From Catalinimonas alkaloidigena (GTDB lineage Bacteria; Bacteroidota; Bacteroidia; Cytophagales; Flexibacteraceae): a DNA stretch of 64,000 bases. Positions 61,134-64,000 of the stretch are shown here, one piece after another (position 1 is the first letter of the stretch; every line of letters starts with the position of its first letter). The notes beneath the pieces are model-generated. The model was not told the DNA's origin and ran no database searches. It saw only the letters and a program-made list of their open reading frames with translations. The position numbers and the translations under genes were made by a program. The stretch spans positions 248,001-312,000 of the forward strand of contig NZ_FNFO01000009.1 in NCBI RefSeq assembly GCF_900100765.1, read 5' to 3'.

Positions 61134-61697
61134 ATGCGTGCGCTTTTCCTTTCCGTCCTGTTGCTCCTGTGGGTGATCCCCGCAGCATGGGCACAACCTG
61201 CTGACTACCGTCACCAGCGTCCTTACGTAGCCCTCGTGAAGCTGACCAACCGCCAAAAGGTGGACGGCCTGTTGCTCAGTGCCGATCGGGGTGGGCTTCT
61301 GCTGATTCCGACCCAGAGCCGCCGCATCCATTTTTCCGCGACGCATCCGCAGCGTTTCAAAATTGACGTCGACGATATTCAGAAACTGCGTGTACAACGG
61401 CGTGGTTACGGACGACTGACAGTTCTGCTCACGAGTCTGGTGGGAATGGGCGTAGGCGGGTACCTGGCCTATCAGCAACAGGGTCTCACCTGGCCCGGCG
61501 ACAACGAAGCCATTTCGGCCAATGACCGCCTGGTGTACGGCGGCATGGCAGGCGCATTGGTCGGCGGCATGACGGGCTCGCTTTTGATCACCATCGGGCG
61601 GAAGCCCGCTTTTCGCATCAACGGTGACCGGCGGTTCTATCGTCAGGAGGTGCGTCCTCAGCTAATTCCGTATTCGTTTCGGGAAGGTCTGCATTAA
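61134..61697 (+). CDS. Exported membrane protein of unknown function
   Basis: A 187-residue protein from the ATG at 61134. A Sec leader (MRALFLSVLLLLWVIPAAWAQ, cut near 21) is followed by a beta-rich soluble part (VALVKLTNRQKVDGLLLSADRGGLLLI, FKIDVDDIQKLRVQRRGYG) that looks like a small barrel, then two hydrophobic, glycine-rich segments (LTVLLTSLVGMGVGGYLAY at about 92-111, and LVYGGMAGALVGGMTGSLLITI at about 133-154). The C-terminus is basic. No named domain recognised. Probably periplasmic face of a membrane. Followed by a bidirectional terminator. Confidence 0.75.
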   Translation: MRALFLSVLLLLWVIPAAWAQPADYRHQRPYVALVKLTNRQKVDGLLLSADRGGLLLIPTQSRRIHFSATHPQRFKIDVDDIQKLRVQRRGYGRLTVLLTSLVGMGVGGYLAYQQQGLTWPGDNEAISANDRLVYGGMAGALVGGMTGSLLITIGRKPAFRINGDRRFYRQEVRPQLIPYSFREGLH

Positions 61698-61732
61698 AAA
61701 AGGGTAGACCCCGTTGTCGGATCTACCCTTTT
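61696..61732. terminator. Bidirectional terminator between convergent genes
   Basis: AAAGGGTAGA and TCTACCCTTT form a 10-bp stem (with extra partial pairs inside) around a 13-nt loop region, flanked by A-rich and T-rich tails, so it can end transcripts from the plus (unknown gene) and minus (sdhAB) directions. Confidence 0.8.
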
Positions 61733-61760
61733 ATGTGGTGCAGCTTGTAAGAAGCTGAGC

Positions 61761-62513
61761 TTACTGCATATTTTCTGAGGTCAGCGTTGCAGCGAAAAAT
61801 TCGCGGTTCATGCGCGCGATGTTGGCCATCGTGATGCCTTTCGGACACTCTGCCGAGCACGCGCCGGTGTTGGTACACGCCCCAAATCCTTCGGCATCCA
61901 TCTGAGCAATCATGGCTTCTGCACGCGCTTTTTTCTCGGGTTTGCCCTGCGGGAGCATCGCCAGTTGCGAAATCTTAGCCCCTGTAAACAGCATCGCCGA
62001 AGCGTTTTTGCAAGCGGCTACGCACGCACCGCACCCGATGCACGTCGCTGCGTTGAACGCTTCATCGGCAATAACTTTAGAAATTGGAATTTCGTTGGCG
62101 TCGGGTGCGCTGCCCGTATTGACGGAAATGTAACCACCCGCCTGCATGATGCGGTCGAAGGCAGAACGATCGACCATCAGATCCTTCACGACGGGGAACG
62201 GCTTGGCGCGCCAGGGTTCGATCCAGATGGTATCGCCATCTTTGAAGCTCCGCATGTGCAACTGACACGTTGTGGTTTGCTGCGGTCCGTGGGGGCGTCC
62301 GTTGATGAAAAGCGAGCAAGCACCGCAAATTCCTTCGCGACAGTCGTGGTCGAACGTCACCGGATCTTCCCCCTTCTTCACTAACGCTTCGTTCAAAACG
62401 TCCAGCATCTCCAAAAACGACATTTCGTCGTTGATATCGGTTACCTGGTACGTCACGATTTTTCCTTCAGACTGGGCGTTTGGCTGACGCCATATTTTGA
62501 GCGTGAGGTTCAT
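61761..62513 (-). CDS. sdhB: Succinate dehydrogenase/fumarate reductase iron-sulfur subunit
   Basis: A 250-residue subunit with three cluster sites: the [2Fe-2S] ligands in [12 protein letters not shown]...CQLH (about 59-85), and [14 protein letters not shown] (about 155-168) plus [16 protein letters not shown] (about 212-227) for the [4Fe-4S] and [3Fe-4S] clusters. It carries electrons between the flavoprotein and the membrane anchor. Together with the adjacent large subunit it is the Bacteroidota type B enzyme, usually encoded as sdhC-sdhA-sdhB. Direction succinate oxidation or fumarate reduction is not decidable from sequence; the symbol is a best choice. End of operon at a terminator. Confidence 0.95.
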   Translation of the reverse strand: MNLTLKIWRQPNAQSEGKIVTYQVTDINDEMSFLEMLDVLNEALVKKGEDPVTFDHDCREGICGACSLFINGRPHGPQQTTTCQLHMRSFKDGDTIWIEPWRAKPFPVVKDLMVDRSAFDRIMQAGGYISVNTGSAPDANEIPISKVIADEAFNAATCIGCGACVAACKNASAMLFTGAKISQLAMLPQGKPEKKARAEAMIAQMDAEGFGACTNTGACSAECPKGITMANIARMNREFFAATLTSENMQ

Positions 62514-62575
62514 AGTCGATTATCAATTAGAAAGCACCATTGCCCACTTCACGTGTGGAATCTGCAATGTTCAAT

Positions 62576-64000
<1,425 letters not shown>

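Overview
The window reads as ordinary chromosomal DNA of a moderately GC-rich Bacteroidota species, most probably order Cytophagales. The signs are a type A type IX secretion (T9SS) sorting domain on one secreted protein and a gliding-motility-associated (type B) C-terminus on another, a Bacteroidota-type RND permease, several small lipoproteins with LxxC-like lipoboxes, TAnnTTTG-type promoter elements, few Shine-Dalgarno sequences, and dnaN standing apart from dnaA. I see no tRNA, rRNA, CRISPR array, prophage or complete insertion sequence. The only transposon-related gene is a single-copy REP-associated tyrosine transposase (RAYT) at 3043-3612.

Layout. 1-3.6 kb: an edge-truncated membrane protein, a tiny lipoprotein, a frameshifted membrane-protein remnant, a D-aminoacylase-like lipoprotein and the RAYT. 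3.6-10.5 kb: a short-chain dehydrogenase without its catalytic Tyr, a small acidic protein, a DUF4340 protein, dnaN, an OmpA-family lipoprotein, a basic secreted mini-protein, a membrane-anchored metallophosphoesterase and a SAP-domain protein. 10.6-17.3 kb: one minus-strand efflux operon, tetR-tolC-MFP-RND, with a promoter and candidate operator in front and a strong hairpin behind. 17.5-25.9 kb: a six-CHRD-domain T9SS cargo protein, a methyltransferase, a hybrid histidine kinase with an eroded ATPase domain, and two tandem paralogous polytopic membrane proteins. 25.9-31.4 kb: a TRAP transporter (dctP-dctQ-dctM), a VCBS-repeat lipoprotein with a haem c motif, and an orphan NarL-type regulator.

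31.7-42.5 kb: an unrecognised 302-residue protein, an OmpR/HAMP-kinase pair, a HAD-like protein, an MFS transporter, a small membrane protein directly coupled to cydA and then cydB (cytochrome bd oxidase), an aquaglyceroporin and an NhaC-type antiporter with a secreted-type N-terminus. 42.5-50.2 kb: an M61 peptidase with PDZ domain, a YyaL-type thioredoxin-fold protein and a large propeller/SpoIIE-phosphatase signalling protein. 50.3-64 kb is mainly housekeeping: prs, rplY, thiL, rlmD, purD and sdhB-sdhA (sdhA cut by the right edge), interspersed with a second SDR, a pyridoxamine-oxidase-like flavoprotein, a type B sorted surface protein, a TonB-like protein and small unknowns.

Functional picture: an aerobic to microaerobic heterotroph with an outer membrane, active export (RND efflux, T9SS), organic-acid uptake (TRAP), respiratory flexibility (bd oxidase, SdhAB/FrdAB) and several surface or environment sensors. 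I did not find a convincing new multi-gene system. The items most worth a second look are the small membrane protein fused in layout to cydAB, the degenerate hybrid kinase, the haem-c/VCBS lipoprotein, the unknown 302-residue protein, and several tiny or broken genes that automatic annotation would probably miss.
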